In this document: positions 20,176-28,201 of the stretch, piece by piece
Position numbering within the stretch: the stretch's first letter is position 1
Layout: every line of letters begins with the position of its first letter
NCBI RefSeq assembly: GCF_003443995.1
Contig: NZ_QWEY01000003.1
Span: 336,858-400,857, forward strand
Reading direction: 5' to 3'
Source of the DNA: Pseudotabrizicola alkalilacus
Lineage (GTDB): Bacteria; Pseudomonadota; Alphaproteobacteria; Rhodobacterales; Rhodobacteraceae
Length of the DNA: 64,000 nucleotides
Notes under the pieces: model-generated
Seen by the model: the letters and a program-made list of their open reading frames with translations, nothing else
The model's database searches: none
What the model was told of the DNA's origin: nothing
Translations under genes and position numbers: made by a program

Positions 20176-20598
20176 TTAGTTGGCCGGTGCCGGAGCAACG
20201 GGATCGGCCGGAGCCGGTGCGGCAGGTTCAACGGGAGCCGGGTCTGCCGGAGCAGGGGCGACAGGATCGGCGGGAGCCGGTGCGATCGGATCGCTGGGCG
20301 CCGTGCCATCCGGGACAGGGCTGACCGGACCACCCTCAGGCGCGGTTGCCGGGGCTTCGATGGTGACGTTGTTGCCGGTTGTTGGCTGGTTTGCCGGGGT
20401 GCCGTTGCCCGACATGAGCCAGGCCACGATACCAACCGCAATGACAGCCCCACCCAGCAGATACACAAACCAGTTGGTTGATCTGGTTTCGTGAATGTGG
20501 GTTGTGCTGGTGTTGGTGGAATGGGGCGGAACGTTGGGCGGAGTCGTGCTGGTGGTGGTGTAGGTCGGGTTCTTTGGTGGAATGTGCGGGTCGGCCAT
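20176..20598 (-). CDS. Single-pass membrane protein with Pro/Ala-rich repeat tail, inside the sox operon
   Basis: About 140 residues starting at MADPHIPPKN. A Thr/Pro-rich cytoplasmic N-terminus is followed by one membrane segment (FVYLLGGAVIAVGIVAWLM) and a low-complexity tail of repeated APADPVAPAP-like units. Orientation is probably tail-out. A GGAGG-type ribosome site precedes the ATG; the longer open frame is rejected. I recognise no family. Such an insertion between soxB and soxD is not part of the standard sox operon. Confidence 0.6.
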   Translation of the reverse strand: MADPHIPPKNPTYTTTSTTPPNVPPHSTNTSTTHIHETRSTNWFVYLLGGAVIAVGIVAWLMSGNGTPANQPTTGNNVTIEAPATAPEGGPVSPVPDGTAPSDPIAPAPADPVAPAPADPAPVEPAAPAPADPVAPAPAN

Positions 20599-20668
20599 GA
20601 CTGGTCCTCCATGCAATACGTGATTGCAGGACAAACCCGGCGCACCGCCGTTTGGTTCCCGGAAAACA

Positions 20669-21916
20669 TCAATGCGCCACCCCGGCTGCCACCGACTCGT
20701 CGATGAACCGGCCTTCACGGAAGCGCCACATGTCAAATTCCGCCGCCAGCGGCCCCGGCTCGCCGCGCGCCATCAGATCGGCCATCGCCCAGCCGGAACC
20801 GGGAATGGCCTTGAACCCGCCGGTGCCCCAGCCGCAGTTGATAAAGCAGTTCCCCAGCGGGGTTTTGGAGATGATGGGCGAGCGGTCGCCGGTCATATCC
20901 ACGATCCCGCCCCATTGCCGCAGCATCTTGAGCCTTGAAATCATGGGGAAAGTTTCGACCAACGCCCGCAGCGTTTCCTCGATATGGTGGAAAGATCCGC
21001 GCTGGGTATAGTTGTTGAACCCGTCCGTGCCGCCGCCGATCACCATCTCGCCCTTGTCGGACTGGCTCATGTAGCCATGCACCGTATTGGCCATCACCAC
21101 CACATCCATGCAGGGCTTGATCGGCTCTGACACCAGCGCCTGCAGCGCCAGCGACTCCACCGGCAGGCGGAAACCCGCCATCTCGGCCACCTGCCCCGAA
21201 TGGCCTGCCACCACAATGCCCAGCTTGCGGGTGCCGATATAGCCCTTGGTCGTCTCTACCCCCGTCACCTGCCCGTTTTCAGTCCGAACCCCGGTGACCT
21301 CGCACTGCTGAATGATGTCCATTCCCATGTCGGAACAGGCCCGCGCATAGCCCCAGGCCACGGCATCATGCCGCGCCGTACCGCCGCGCGCCTGATACAG
21401 CGCACCCAGAATCGGATAGCGCGGCCCGTCGATATTGATGATCGGCACCAGATCCTTCACCCGTTCCGGCGTGATCCATTCGGTCACCACACCTTGCAGG
21501 TTGTTGGCATGTACCGTGCGCAGATAGCCGCGCACCTCATGATGGGTTTGCGCCAGCATCAACAGCCCGCGCGGGCTGAACATGATGTTATAGTTCAGTT
21601 CCTGTGACAGCGTTTCATACAGGCTGCGCGCCTTTTCATAGATCGCCGCCGACGGGTCTTGCAGATAGTTCGACCGGATGATCGTGGTGTTGCGCCCGGT
21701 GTTGCCGCCGCCCAGCCACCCCTTTTCGATGATTGCGACATTGCGGATGCCATGGTTCTTGCCAAGGTAATAGGCCGTGGCCAGCCCGTGCCCGCCCGCC
21801 CCGATGATCACTGCGTCATAGGACGCTTTCGGCACCGGCGATTTCCACGCGCGTTCCCACCCCTGATGGTGGTTCATGGCCTCACGGGCGATGGCAAAGA
21901 CCGAATAGCGCTTCAT
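20669..21916 (-). CDS. soxB: Sarcosine oxidase, beta subunit
   Basis: Flavin-binding catalytic subunit of heterotetrameric sarcosine oxidase, about 415 residues. The FAD motif VIIGAGGHGLATAYYL and the following GGGNTGRNTTIIRSNYL, near the covalent-flavin region, are diagnostic. The ATG at 21916 (MKRYSVFAIAREA) is the usual family start; the frame runs upstream without homology. First gene of the sox operon, divergent from ccmI across a 243-base region in which I see no clear operator. Confidence 0.95.
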   Translation of the reverse strand: MKRYSVFAIAREAMNHHQGWERAWKSPVPKASYDAVIIGAGGHGLATAYYLGKNHGIRNVAIIEKGWLGGGNTGRNTTIIRSNYLQDPSAAIYEKARSLYETLSQELNYNIMFSPRGLLMLAQTHHEVRGYLRTVHANNLQGVVTEWITPERVKDLVPIINIDGPRYPILGALYQARGGTARHDAVAWGYARACSDMGMDIIQQCEVTGVRTENGQVTGVETTKGYIGTRKLGIVVAGHSGQVAEMAGFRLPVESLALQALVSEPIKPCMDVVVMANTVHGYMSQSDKGEMVIGGGTDGFNNYTQRGSFHHIEETLRALVETFPMISRLKMLRQWGGIVDMTGDRSPIISKTPLGNCFINCGWGTGGFKAIPGSGWAMADLMARGEPGPLAAEFDMWRFREGRFIDESVAAGVAH

Positions 21917-22159
21917 CTGACCTGTCTCCGGGCTGCCGCGTCTGTCTGACGCTCTTACTGAACCCATAGCGCGCTTGCGCCGCAGCCCCAAGCGGCACAA
22001 CAGGGAAATTTACGACATCGCTACCGATTGCACCGCGCCCTGCTGTCGCAGGGCAAGACAGGGCCGACTGGGGCCAGATCAGCCTGCGGCCAATTCCCGC
22101 CTTTTGTCGGCGGCGCACAGGCCTTACATGGGGGGATCTGGGCAAACGAGGGCGTGACG

Positions 22160-23380
22160 ATGGGAGTGTGGGGATTCTGGGCAGCAGCGGCGCTGCTGGT
22201 CGTGGGCATCGGGGCCACGCTGTTGCGCGCCATGACACGCGCACGCAGCGAAGAGCGTGCTCCGGGCAGCTTTGACCTTGCCGTCTACCGCGACCAGCTG
22301 ACCGAGATCGAGCGCGACATCGCCCGTGGCACCATCCCGGCGGATGAAGGCGCGCGCCTGCGCACCGAGATCCAGCGCCGGTTGCTGGATGCCGACCGCA
22401 GCGCGCGCGCGACTGTGCCCCACAGTGAAAGTCGTGCCGGACGGGGCTACGCCATGCTGATCATGGCCACCCTGCTGGCCGGTGTGGCGGGTTACTGGCA
22501 TCTGGGTGCGCCGGGCTACCCTGACCTGCCATTGGCCGACCGCTTTGCCCTGTCGGAACAGATCCGTACCGATCGTCCGTCGCAAGCCGAAGCTCTGGCG
22601 CAGACCCCCGCCGCCCCCGCACGCGAAGACATCGACCCGTCGTTCCTTGAGCTGATGGGGAAATTGCGGCAGGCGGTGCAGGACCGCCCCGACGATCTGC
22701 GCGGGCTGGAACTGCTGGCCCGCAATGAGGCGGCGATGGGCAATCTGGTGGCGGCCACAGCCGCGCAACAGGCCATCGTGATACTCAAAGGCGATACCGC
22801 CACCGCCGAAGATCACGCCGCCCATGCCGAGCTGCTGATCATGTCCGCCGGCGGCTATGTCTCGCCCGAGGCGGAACAGGCTCTGGTCCGCGCGCTGGAG
22901 GCAGACCCGCGCAATGGTACAGCGCGCTATTATACCGGCACGATGTTTGCGCAGATCGGCCGGTTTGACCGCACCTTTACCCTGTGGAACCGCCTGCTGA
23001 CCGAAAGCCCGCCCGATGCCCCCTGGGTTGCGCCGATCCGCAGCCAGATCCCCGACATCGCCGCCCGCGCCGGGGTCAACTTCACCCTGCCCCCGGTCGC
23101 CCCCGGCCCTACCGCTGGCGACATTGCCGCCGCCGAAGACATGAGCCCCGAAGACCGTCAGGCGATGATCGAGGGCATGGTGGACCAACTCGGCGCCCGT
23201 CTGGCCGCAGAGGGGGGGCCTGCCGAAGACTGGGCGCGGCTGATTACATCCCTCGCCCGGATCGGTCGTCAGGATCAGGCCCGCGCAATTTATGCCGAGG
23301 CGCAGACCCGCTTTGCCGGTCGCACCGTAGAGCTGTCTGGCCTGCGTCAGGCCGCAGTCGAGGCTGGGGTCGCAGAATGA
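22160..23380 (+). CDS. ccmI: c-type cytochrome biogenesis protein CcmI (CycH)
   Basis: Inner-membrane apocytochrome chaperone of system I cytochrome c maturation, 406 residues. One N-terminal membrane segment (GFWAAAALLVVGIGATLL), a cytoplasmic coiled-coil loop with FDLAVYRDQLTEIERD, a second membrane segment near residues 95-110, then a periplasmic TPR region (LRGLELLARNEAAMGN and following). The ATG at 22160 is chosen because the membrane segment starts there. The stop overlaps ruvX by four bases. Confidence 0.9.
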   Translation: MGVWGFWAAAALLVVGIGATLLRAMTRARSEERAPGSFDLAVYRDQLTEIERDIARGTIPADEGARLRTEIQRRLLDADRSARATVPHSESRAGRGYAMLIMATLLAGVAGYWHLGAPGYPDLPLADRFALSEQIRTDRPSQAEALAQTPAAPAREDIDPSFLELMGKLRQAVQDRPDDLRGLELLARNEAAMGNLVAATAAQQAIVILKGDTATAEDHAAHAELLIMSAGGYVSPEAEQALVRALEADPRNGTARYYTGTMFAQIGRFDRTFTLWNRLLTESPPDAPWVAPIRSQIPDIAARAGVNFTLPPVAPGPTAGDIAAAEDMSPEDRQAMIEGMVDQLGARLAAEGGPAEDWARLITSLARIGRQDQARAIYAEAQTRFAGRTVELSGLRQAAVEAGVAE

Positions 23381-23862
23381 TCCTGCCTGACATTGCCGCT
23401 TTCGTTGCCACCCTGCCCCGCTCGGGCGGCATCGCCGGGCTTGATCTGGGCGACAAGACCATCGGCGTCGCTCTGTCCGATCTGCGTCGCATGGTCGCCA
23501 CGCCGGTCGAGGTGATCCGGCGTGAGAAATTCACGCTGGATGCCACCCGCCTCCTGACCCTGCTCACCGCGCGCGGGGCCACGGGCATCATCCTTGGCCT
23601 GCCGCTGAACATGGACGGATCAGAGGGCCCGCGCGTGCAATCCACCCGCGCCTTTGCCCGCAATCTGGAAAAGCTGACCCCGCTGCCGATCACCTTCTGG
23701 GATGAGCGTCTGTCCACCGTTGCCGCCGAACGCGCGCTGCTGGAGGCGGATACGTCGCGAAAGGGTCGCAAAGAGGTGATCGACAAGGTCGCGGCCAGTT
23801 ATATCCTGCAAGGAGCGCTGGATCGCATGGCGTATATGGCAGCAAGGCAGGATGATCCGTGA
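23377..23862 (+). CDS. ruvX: Putative pre-16S rRNA nuclease / Holliday junction resolvase-like YqgF (RuvX)
   Basis: RNase H-fold nuclease of 161 residues. Acidic active-site strands are visible in GLDLGDKTIGVALSD (first Asp) and later in FWDERLSTVAAE and DKVAASYILQ, as expected for YqgF. The LGLPLNMDGSEGPR motif is the family signature. The start is the ATGA overlap with ccmI; the long upstream frame is a shadow. The next gene overlaps by a GTGA. Confidence 0.92.
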   Translation: MILPDIAAFVATLPRSGGIAGLDLGDKTIGVALSDLRRMVATPVEVIRREKFTLDATRLLTLLTARGATGIILGLPLNMDGSEGPRVQSTRAFARNLEKLTPLPITFWDERLSTVAAERALLEADTSRKGRKEVIDKVAASYILQGALDRMAYMAARQDDP

Positions 23863-24089
23863 GTGACGAGATCTGGAAACGCGACGAGATCGACTCGCCT
23901 TGCGTCAAACTCTGCGTGGTCCACCCCGAGGCCCGGCTCTGCATTGGCTGCCTGCGCAGCATCGACGAGATCACGATGTGGTCACGCATGCCCCCGGAAA
24001 CCCGCCGCACGATCATGGCTGAGCTGCCCGCCCGCGCTCCCTTGATCGCCAAACGCCGAGGCGGTCGCGCCGCCCGCCTGCAAGGCTGA
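23859..24089 (+). CDS. DUF1289-family small protein
   Basis: A 76-residue protein with CVKLCVVHPEARLCIGCLRS, the four-Cys pattern of DUF1289, suggesting a metal or Fe-S site, followed by a basic tail. Translation starts at GTG overlapping the ruvX stop (GTGA). Third gene of the ccmI-ruvX unit. Function of the family is unknown to me. Confidence 0.85.
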   Translation: MSDEIWKRDEIDSPCVKLCVVHPEARLCIGCLRSIDEITMWSRMPPETRRTIMAELPARAPLIAKRRGGRAARLQG

Positions 24090-24117
24090 GCACGGGCGGA
24101 CATCGCGGCCGCTCCGC

Positions 24118-24183
24118 GGGGAGTATTTCAAAAGCAGCAATCCGAAGGCACTCTGCTGGCATTGCTGCTTGCCAAATACTCCC
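24118..24183. terminator. Long interrupted hairpin between convergent genes
   Basis: The left arm (24118-24141) and right arm (24161-24183) pair around AGTATTT/AAATACT and AGCAGCAAT/ATTGCTGCT with a small internal bulge. It lies between the DUF1289 gene (plus) and the dioxygenase-like gene (minus) and could end transcription from both sides. There is no long T-run. It resembles a dispersed Rhodobacteraceae gene-end element. Confidence 0.5.
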
Positions 24184-24230
24184 GCCGGAGGCTCCTCCGA
24201 TACCGCCAGCGCAGCTTTCGGCGAACAGAC

Positions 24231-24962
24231 CTACGGTGCCGCGACCCAGTCGGCCACGCTGGCCAGCATCGGGCGGACATAGGCGATGATCCGGTCCCCC
24301 TGCTCCGTGCCTTGCCAGGGGGCAACGCCATGCAGGGTCAGCCGGTGCAGCAGCGTGGCCTCCCCCACCGCGGCGGGCAGTTCTCTGCGTGGGCAGGTCC
24401 GGAACACCTCGGTACGGGCGGCCTGATAGGCATCGGTCACGTCGATGTCGCCCCAGTGTTCCGGCGGGTGTGCGCGCAAGGCGGCGCGCAGCGCTTGCGC
24501 CATGATCCGGTGACTGCCTTCCCACACCACCAGCGGTGCCGCGCGGATGTCGGTCAGCGGCAGGCCCAGAATCCACGCATGCGGCTCGCGGATCATCCGG
24601 CGACGGTCGGGGCCGACCGGCAGCAGCCCGTCCAGATGGGCAGCGTCGCGGGTCTGGCGAAAGCGAAAGGCGCTGGCCGACTCCTCCGGCGACGGTTGCG
24701 GATAGCCGGGGCGGATCACCGAAAGCTGCGCGCGGTGCAGTGGCAGCGGCGTCAGCGGCAGCGCTGCCCAAGGGAACGCCGCGCCCGCAACCGTGCCATC
24801 CGGGCCATTCGGCAGCGCATCGACGCCGACAAACCATGTCCCGCCACAGCGCCAAGGCTCAGCACTGTCCGCAATCGCCCGCGCGGCAACCGGCAGCGCC
24901 GCGCGCGCCCAGGCGGCAATCGCCGGATCTGGCCCGATCCTGTGCCAGCCCGGGTCGCTCAA
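24231..24962 (-). CDS. Putative Fe(II)/2-oxoglutarate dioxygenase-like protein
   Basis: About 243 residues. A phytanoyl-dioxygenase-like reading is suggested by GTWFVGVD early, VVWEGSHRIM in the middle, and TLLHRLTLHGVAPW with a candidate distal His, but the HxD pair is not unambiguous. The start is assigned to TTG at 24962, which overlaps the stop of the exporter gene (TTGA), implying coupled translation. No ATG lies nearby. Family assignment is tentative. Confidence 0.55.
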   Translation of the reverse strand: MSDPGWHRIGPDPAIAAWARAALPVAARAIADSAEPWRCGGTWFVGVDALPNGPDGTVAGAAFPWAALPLTPLPLHRAQLSVIRPGYPQPSPEESASAFRFRQTRDAAHLDGLLPVGPDRRRMIREPHAWILGLPLTDIRAAPLVVWEGSHRIMAQALRAALRAHPPEHWGDIDVTDAYQAARTEVFRTCPRRELPAAVGEATLLHRLTLHGVAPWQGTEQGDRIIAYVRPMLASVADWVAAP

Positions 24963-25777
24963 TAGCCAAGCACCTTGCGCAGCATGTTCAGCGCGACCAG
25001 CGTGATGAACACCGCAAACACCCGTTTCAGCGGCTTGGGGTCCATCGCATGCGCGAGCTTTACCCCCCAAGGCGTTGAAATCATTGTCATTGCAAAGATC
25101 AGCGCAAAGGCCGGCAGATTGACCGCGCCCAAAGTATAGGGCGGCGCGCCCGTCACCGGCAGGAACAGGAACACCAGCACCGAAGGCACCGCGATCGTCA
25201 TGCCAAAACCCGAAGCGGTGGCGACGGCGCGGTGGATTGGCGTGTTATACAGGCTCATCAGCGGCACGCCAAAGCTGCCGCCGCCAATCCCCATCAGCAC
25301 CGACAAGAACCCGATCATGCTGCCAAACCCCGCGCGCTTTGCGCCCTTTGGCATCTCGGCCCCCAGCCGCCAGTCTGAGCGGCCAAAGGCCATGTACAGC
25401 CCGACCACAATGCCCAACCCGCCAAAGATCGCCTGCAAGGTCACCGATTTCAGCGCCGAGGCGGTGAACACGCCGATCACCGCCCCCACGCCGATGTAAG
25501 GGGCCCAGCTGCGCAAAATCTCCCAGTCCACCGCGCCGCGTTTGTGATGCGCCATGACCGAACGCGCCGAGGTTACCACGATGGTCGCAAGCGAAGTGGC
25601 CAGACAGACCTGCATCAGCTGAGGCCCGGCAAATCCCAGATAGCCAAAGGCATAGAAAAACGCCGGCACCAGCACGATGCCGCCCCCGACTCCCAGCAGC
25701 CCGGCGATGACGCCCGCAAACAGGCCGATCACAGCCAGCAGACCGATCATCGGCAAAAGAAGGCTCAGGTCTGGCAT
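24959..25777 (-). CDS. TauE/SafE-family sulfite/organosulfonate exporter
   Basis: Polytopic inner-membrane protein of about 272 residues with the two repeated glycine-rich halves typical of the family: GVIAGLLGVGGGIVLVPAFF at the start and GFLSVLMGIGGGSFGVPLM in the middle. Eight hydrophobic segments are likely. The ATG at 25777 has AGGAG six bases upstream; the TTG further up is rejected. Transported anion unknown. Divergent from an MFS pump; coupled to the next minus-strand gene. Confidence 0.88.
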   Translation of the reverse strand: MPDLSLLLPMIGLLAVIGLFAGVIAGLLGVGGGIVLVPAFFYAFGYLGFAGPQLMQVCLATSLATIVVTSARSVMAHHKRGAVDWEILRSWAPYIGVGAVIGVFTASALKSVTLQAIFGGLGIVVGLYMAFGRSDWRLGAEMPKGAKRAGFGSMIGFLSVLMGIGGGSFGVPLMSLYNTPIHRAVATASGFGMTIAVPSVLVFLFLPVTGAPPYTLGAVNLPAFALIFAMTMISTPWGVKLAHAMDPKPLKRVFAVFITLVALNMLRKVLGY

Positions 25778-25918
25778 GGGCGGCTCCTGTGGCAACCGTG
25801 CAGGGTGCGTGTGCAGCCGTCATAGCGCTCTGCCTTGGCGGGGGCCAGTGCAGGGTTACTCCGGCCGCGCAAAAGGTGTAGTCCTGTCACACCATTCCCC
25901 GGATGCGAGTCGTTCCCC

Positions 25919-27106
25919 ATGTCTTCTTCGTTGTTGCGCCCCGCGCTTGTGCTGGGGCTGTTGTCCTGCGTTGGTCCCTTTGCCATCGACATGTATCTGC
26001 CCGCGATGCCCGAGATCGGGGCCGATCTGGGCACCAGTGTTGCGGCGATGCAGGGCACGATCACCGCGTATTTTCTGGCCTTTGGCGTGGCGCAGCTGTT
26101 TTACGGGCCCTGGGCCGATCAGGCCGGGCGCAAGGCTCCGCTGTATGCCGGGCTGGCGGTGTTTCTGCTGGGCACGCTGATCTGTGCGCTGGCCCCGACG
26201 ATTGGCTGGCTGACCGCCGGGCGGTTTGTGCAGGGTCTGGGCGGTGCGGCCGTGATGGTGGTGCCGCGCGCCATCATCCGCGACATGGCCACCGGGCATC
26301 AGGCCACACGGCTGATGGCAGCGATCATGCTGGTGATCTCGGTCTCGCCGATGCTGGCCCCGCTGGCGGGGGCCGGGGTGCTGGCCATCGCCGACTGGCG
26401 CTGGATCTTTGGCGTGCTGGCCATCGCCGCGTTCCTGTCGCTCTTGATGATCCGCTTTGTGCTGGCCGAAACATTGCCGCAGACCCAGCGCCAGCGGTTT
26501 GACATGGCCGATACCCTGCGCGGCGCAAAGCGGCTGCTCAGTGACCGCAGCTTCATGGCGCTGACCTTTCTGGGCGGCTTTGCCATGGCGAGCTTTTTTG
26601 TCTTCATCGCCTCCGGCCCGTTTGTCTATACGCAAGCCTTTGGCCTGTCGCCGACTGGATTTTCGCTGGCCTTTGCGGTCAATGCGATCGGGTTTTTCTC
26701 GGCCTCGCAACTCGCCGCCGGCTTTGGTCAGCGCTTTGGCGCGACGCGGGTGGTCAGGGTGGCGGTGCTGGGGTTCTTTGCCAGTACGGTCTGTCTGGCG
26801 CTGATCGGCGCGATGGGATTCGCCACTCTCGCAGTGGTGATGGCCGGGCTGTTCATCGCCAATGCCTTCCTCGGGCTGGTTATCCCCACGGTGATGGTGC
26901 TGGCGCTGGAGGATCATGGCGATATCGCGGGTCTGGCGTCATCGCTCGGTGGTACGCTGCAGATGCTGGCGGGGGGCGTAATGATCGCGGTGACAGCACC
27001 TTTCTTTGACGGCACCGCCCTGCCGATGCTGGCCGCAATTGCGGTCTGTGGCACCATGGCACTTGCCCTGTCGCGGCTGGTCCGGGGTCAGGCGGCGGTC
27101 GCCTGA
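25919..27106 (+). CDS. Bcr/CflA-family multidrug efflux MFS transporter
   Basis: Twelve-helix proton antiporter of 395 residues. The start MSSSLLRPALVL leads into GPFAIDMYLPAMPEIGADLG, the Bcr/CflA signature, and the loop between helices 2 and 3 reads GPWADQAGRKAPL. Exports toxic compounds such as bicyclomycin or sulfonamides in relatives. Its 3' end overlaps the 3' end of dusA on the other strand by 19 bases. Confidence 0.88.
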   Translation: MSSSLLRPALVLGLLSCVGPFAIDMYLPAMPEIGADLGTSVAAMQGTITAYFLAFGVAQLFYGPWADQAGRKAPLYAGLAVFLLGTLICALAPTIGWLTAGRFVQGLGGAAVMVVPRAIIRDMATGHQATRLMAAIMLVISVSPMLAPLAGAGVLAIADWRWIFGVLAIAAFLSLLMIRFVLAETLPQTQRQRFDMADTLRGAKRLLSDRSFMALTFLGGFAMASFFVFIASGPFVYTQAFGLSPTGFSLAFAVNAIGFFSASQLAAGFGQRFGATRVVRVAVLGFFASTVCLALIGAMGFATLAVVMAGLFIANAFLGLVIPTVMVLALEDHGDIAGLASSLGGTLQMLAGGVMIAVTAPFFDGTALPMLAAIAVCGTMALALSRLVRGQAAVA

Positions 27107-28110
27107 ACCTGCGACAAAGCGTGGTCCAGCAGGTCGAGCCCCGCGCCCTCGCGCGTGGCGCCTTCGGACAGCACCCGTCGCCAGCCACGCGCGCCGGGGC
27201 GGCCGGTGAACAGACCCAGCATGTGCCGGGTGATCTGGTGCAGCCGCCCGCCCGCCGCCAGATGCGCGGCGATATAGGGCTTCATGTCCAACACCACCTG
27301 ATGCGCATCGGGTGCATACTCACTGCCCCAGAGCGCATCAGCCCCGATCAGGGTGGCCGCCGGGTCGTGATAAGCGGCGCGGCCGATCATCACCCCGTCA
27401 AGCCCCTGATCCAGCAGCTGTTTCGCCTGTGCCAAGGTGGAGATCCCGCCATTGATGCAAATGGTCAGCTCGGGGAAGCGCCGTTTCATCTCCAGTACCA
27501 GCGGATAATCCAGCGGCGGGATCTCGCGGTTTTCCTTGGGCGACAGCCCCTGCAGCCACGCCTTGCGGGCGTGGATCACGAAATGGCCCACCCCGGCCTT
27601 TGCGACGGTCTCGATGAACGCGGGCAGCACCTGCTCCGGGATCTGGTCATCGACCCCGATCCGGCATTTCACCGTCACCGGCACCGCAGACTCGGCGATC
27701 ATCGCTGCCACACAGTCGGCCACCAGCGCCGGACGCTCCATCAGCACCGCGCCGAAACAGCCCGATTGCACCCGGTCTGACGGGCAGCCGACGTTCAGGT
27801 TGATCTCGTCATAGCCCCAGCCTTGCGCAATCCGCACCGCCTGCGCCAGATCGCGCGGGTCCGAGCCACCCAGCTGCAACGCCACCGGATGCTCCACGGC
27901 GCTGAAATCCAGCAGCTTCGGACGCGGCCCGTGCAGGATCGCCGGAGCCGTCACCATCTCGGTATACAGCATCGCGCGCTGCGTCATCATGCGGTGAAAG
28001 ACGCGGCAATGGCGGTCCGTCCAATCCATCATCGGTGCAACGGACAAGCGGTGAGCCTTGTATTCCTTGGCTTTTTCCACGCCTTCAATCGCTTGACCGA
28101 TAATCGACAT
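27088..28110 (-). CDS. dusA: tRNA-dihydrouridine synthase A, 5' end replaced by prophage sequence
   Basis: Flavoenzyme (340 residues) that reduces uridines in the D-loop of tRNA. SVAPMMDWTDRHCR, YTEMVTAPA, NLNVGCPSDRVQSG and HARKAWLQGLSPKENR are diagnostic. The ATG at 28110 (MSIIGQAIEGVEKAKEYKAHRL) lies inside the integrated element, so the first ~26 codons and the promoter are element-encoded while the rest is host. The position that is Cys in the FGACLM motif I know from other DusA proteins is Val here (FGAVLM), with a Cys four residues earlier. The 3' end overlaps the MFS gene. Confidence 0.94.
   Translation of the reverse strand: MSIIGQAIEGVEKAKEYKAHRLSVAPMMDWTDRHCRVFHRMMTQRAMLYTEMVTAPAILHGPRPKLLDFSAVEHPVALQLGGSDPRDLAQAVRIAQGWGYDEINLNVGCPSDRVQSGCFGAVLMERPALVADCVAAMIAESAVPVTVKCRIGVDDQIPEQVLPAFIETVAKAGVGHFVIHARKAWLQGLSPKENREIPPLDYPLVLEMKRRFPELTICINGGISTLAQAKQLLDQGLDGVMIGRAAYHDPAATLIGADALWGSEYAPDAHQVVLDMKPYIAAHLAAGGRLHQITRHMLGLFTGRPGARGWRRVLSEGATREGAGLDLLDHALSQVQATAA
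28021..28035. repeat. Left attachment core in dusA
   Basis: The 15 bases CCAATCCATCATCGG recur exactly at 40902-40916. On the minus strand they encode P-M-M-D-W of the DusA motif SVAPMMDW. Similarity continues imperfectly for about 23 more bases on the element-start side, as expected when an element carries a copy of the gene segment it recombines with. Use of dusA as an integration site is known for a family of prophages and islands. Confidence 0.85.
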
Positions 28111-28139
28111 TGCAGATTTGTTCCCGTTCTTTTCCGTTC

Positions 28140-28196
28140 TTGACCATTTCCGAAAGGTCAGGCCTACAATGAAGGACCAAATCTCACCGTTGTAGG
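28140..28196 (+). promoter_or_regulatory. Integrase promoter with palindromic operator and hairpin repeat
   Basis: TTGACC (28140-28145) and TACAAT (28165-28170) form a promoter-like pair with 19-base spacing. The spacer contains a near-perfect palindrome, TGACCATTTCCGAAAGGTCA (28141-28160), a candidate operator. CCTACAA at 28163-28169 is mirrored by TTGTAGG at 28190-28196, straddling the start region. The integrase ATG follows at 28202. Inferred from sequence only. Confidence 0.5.
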
Positions 28197-28201
28197 ACTG
28201 C

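Noticed and set aside
20176..20320. Repetitive GGCCGGAGCCGGTGC-like DNA as a CRISPR or tandem-repeat array
   Set aside because: The repetition follows the APADP codon repeats; there are no regular spacers.
21917..22159. Possible riboswitch or operator between soxB and ccmI
   Set aside because: Only weak G/C hairpins such as GCCCTGCTGTCGCAGGGC; no recognised fold and no symmetrical operator.
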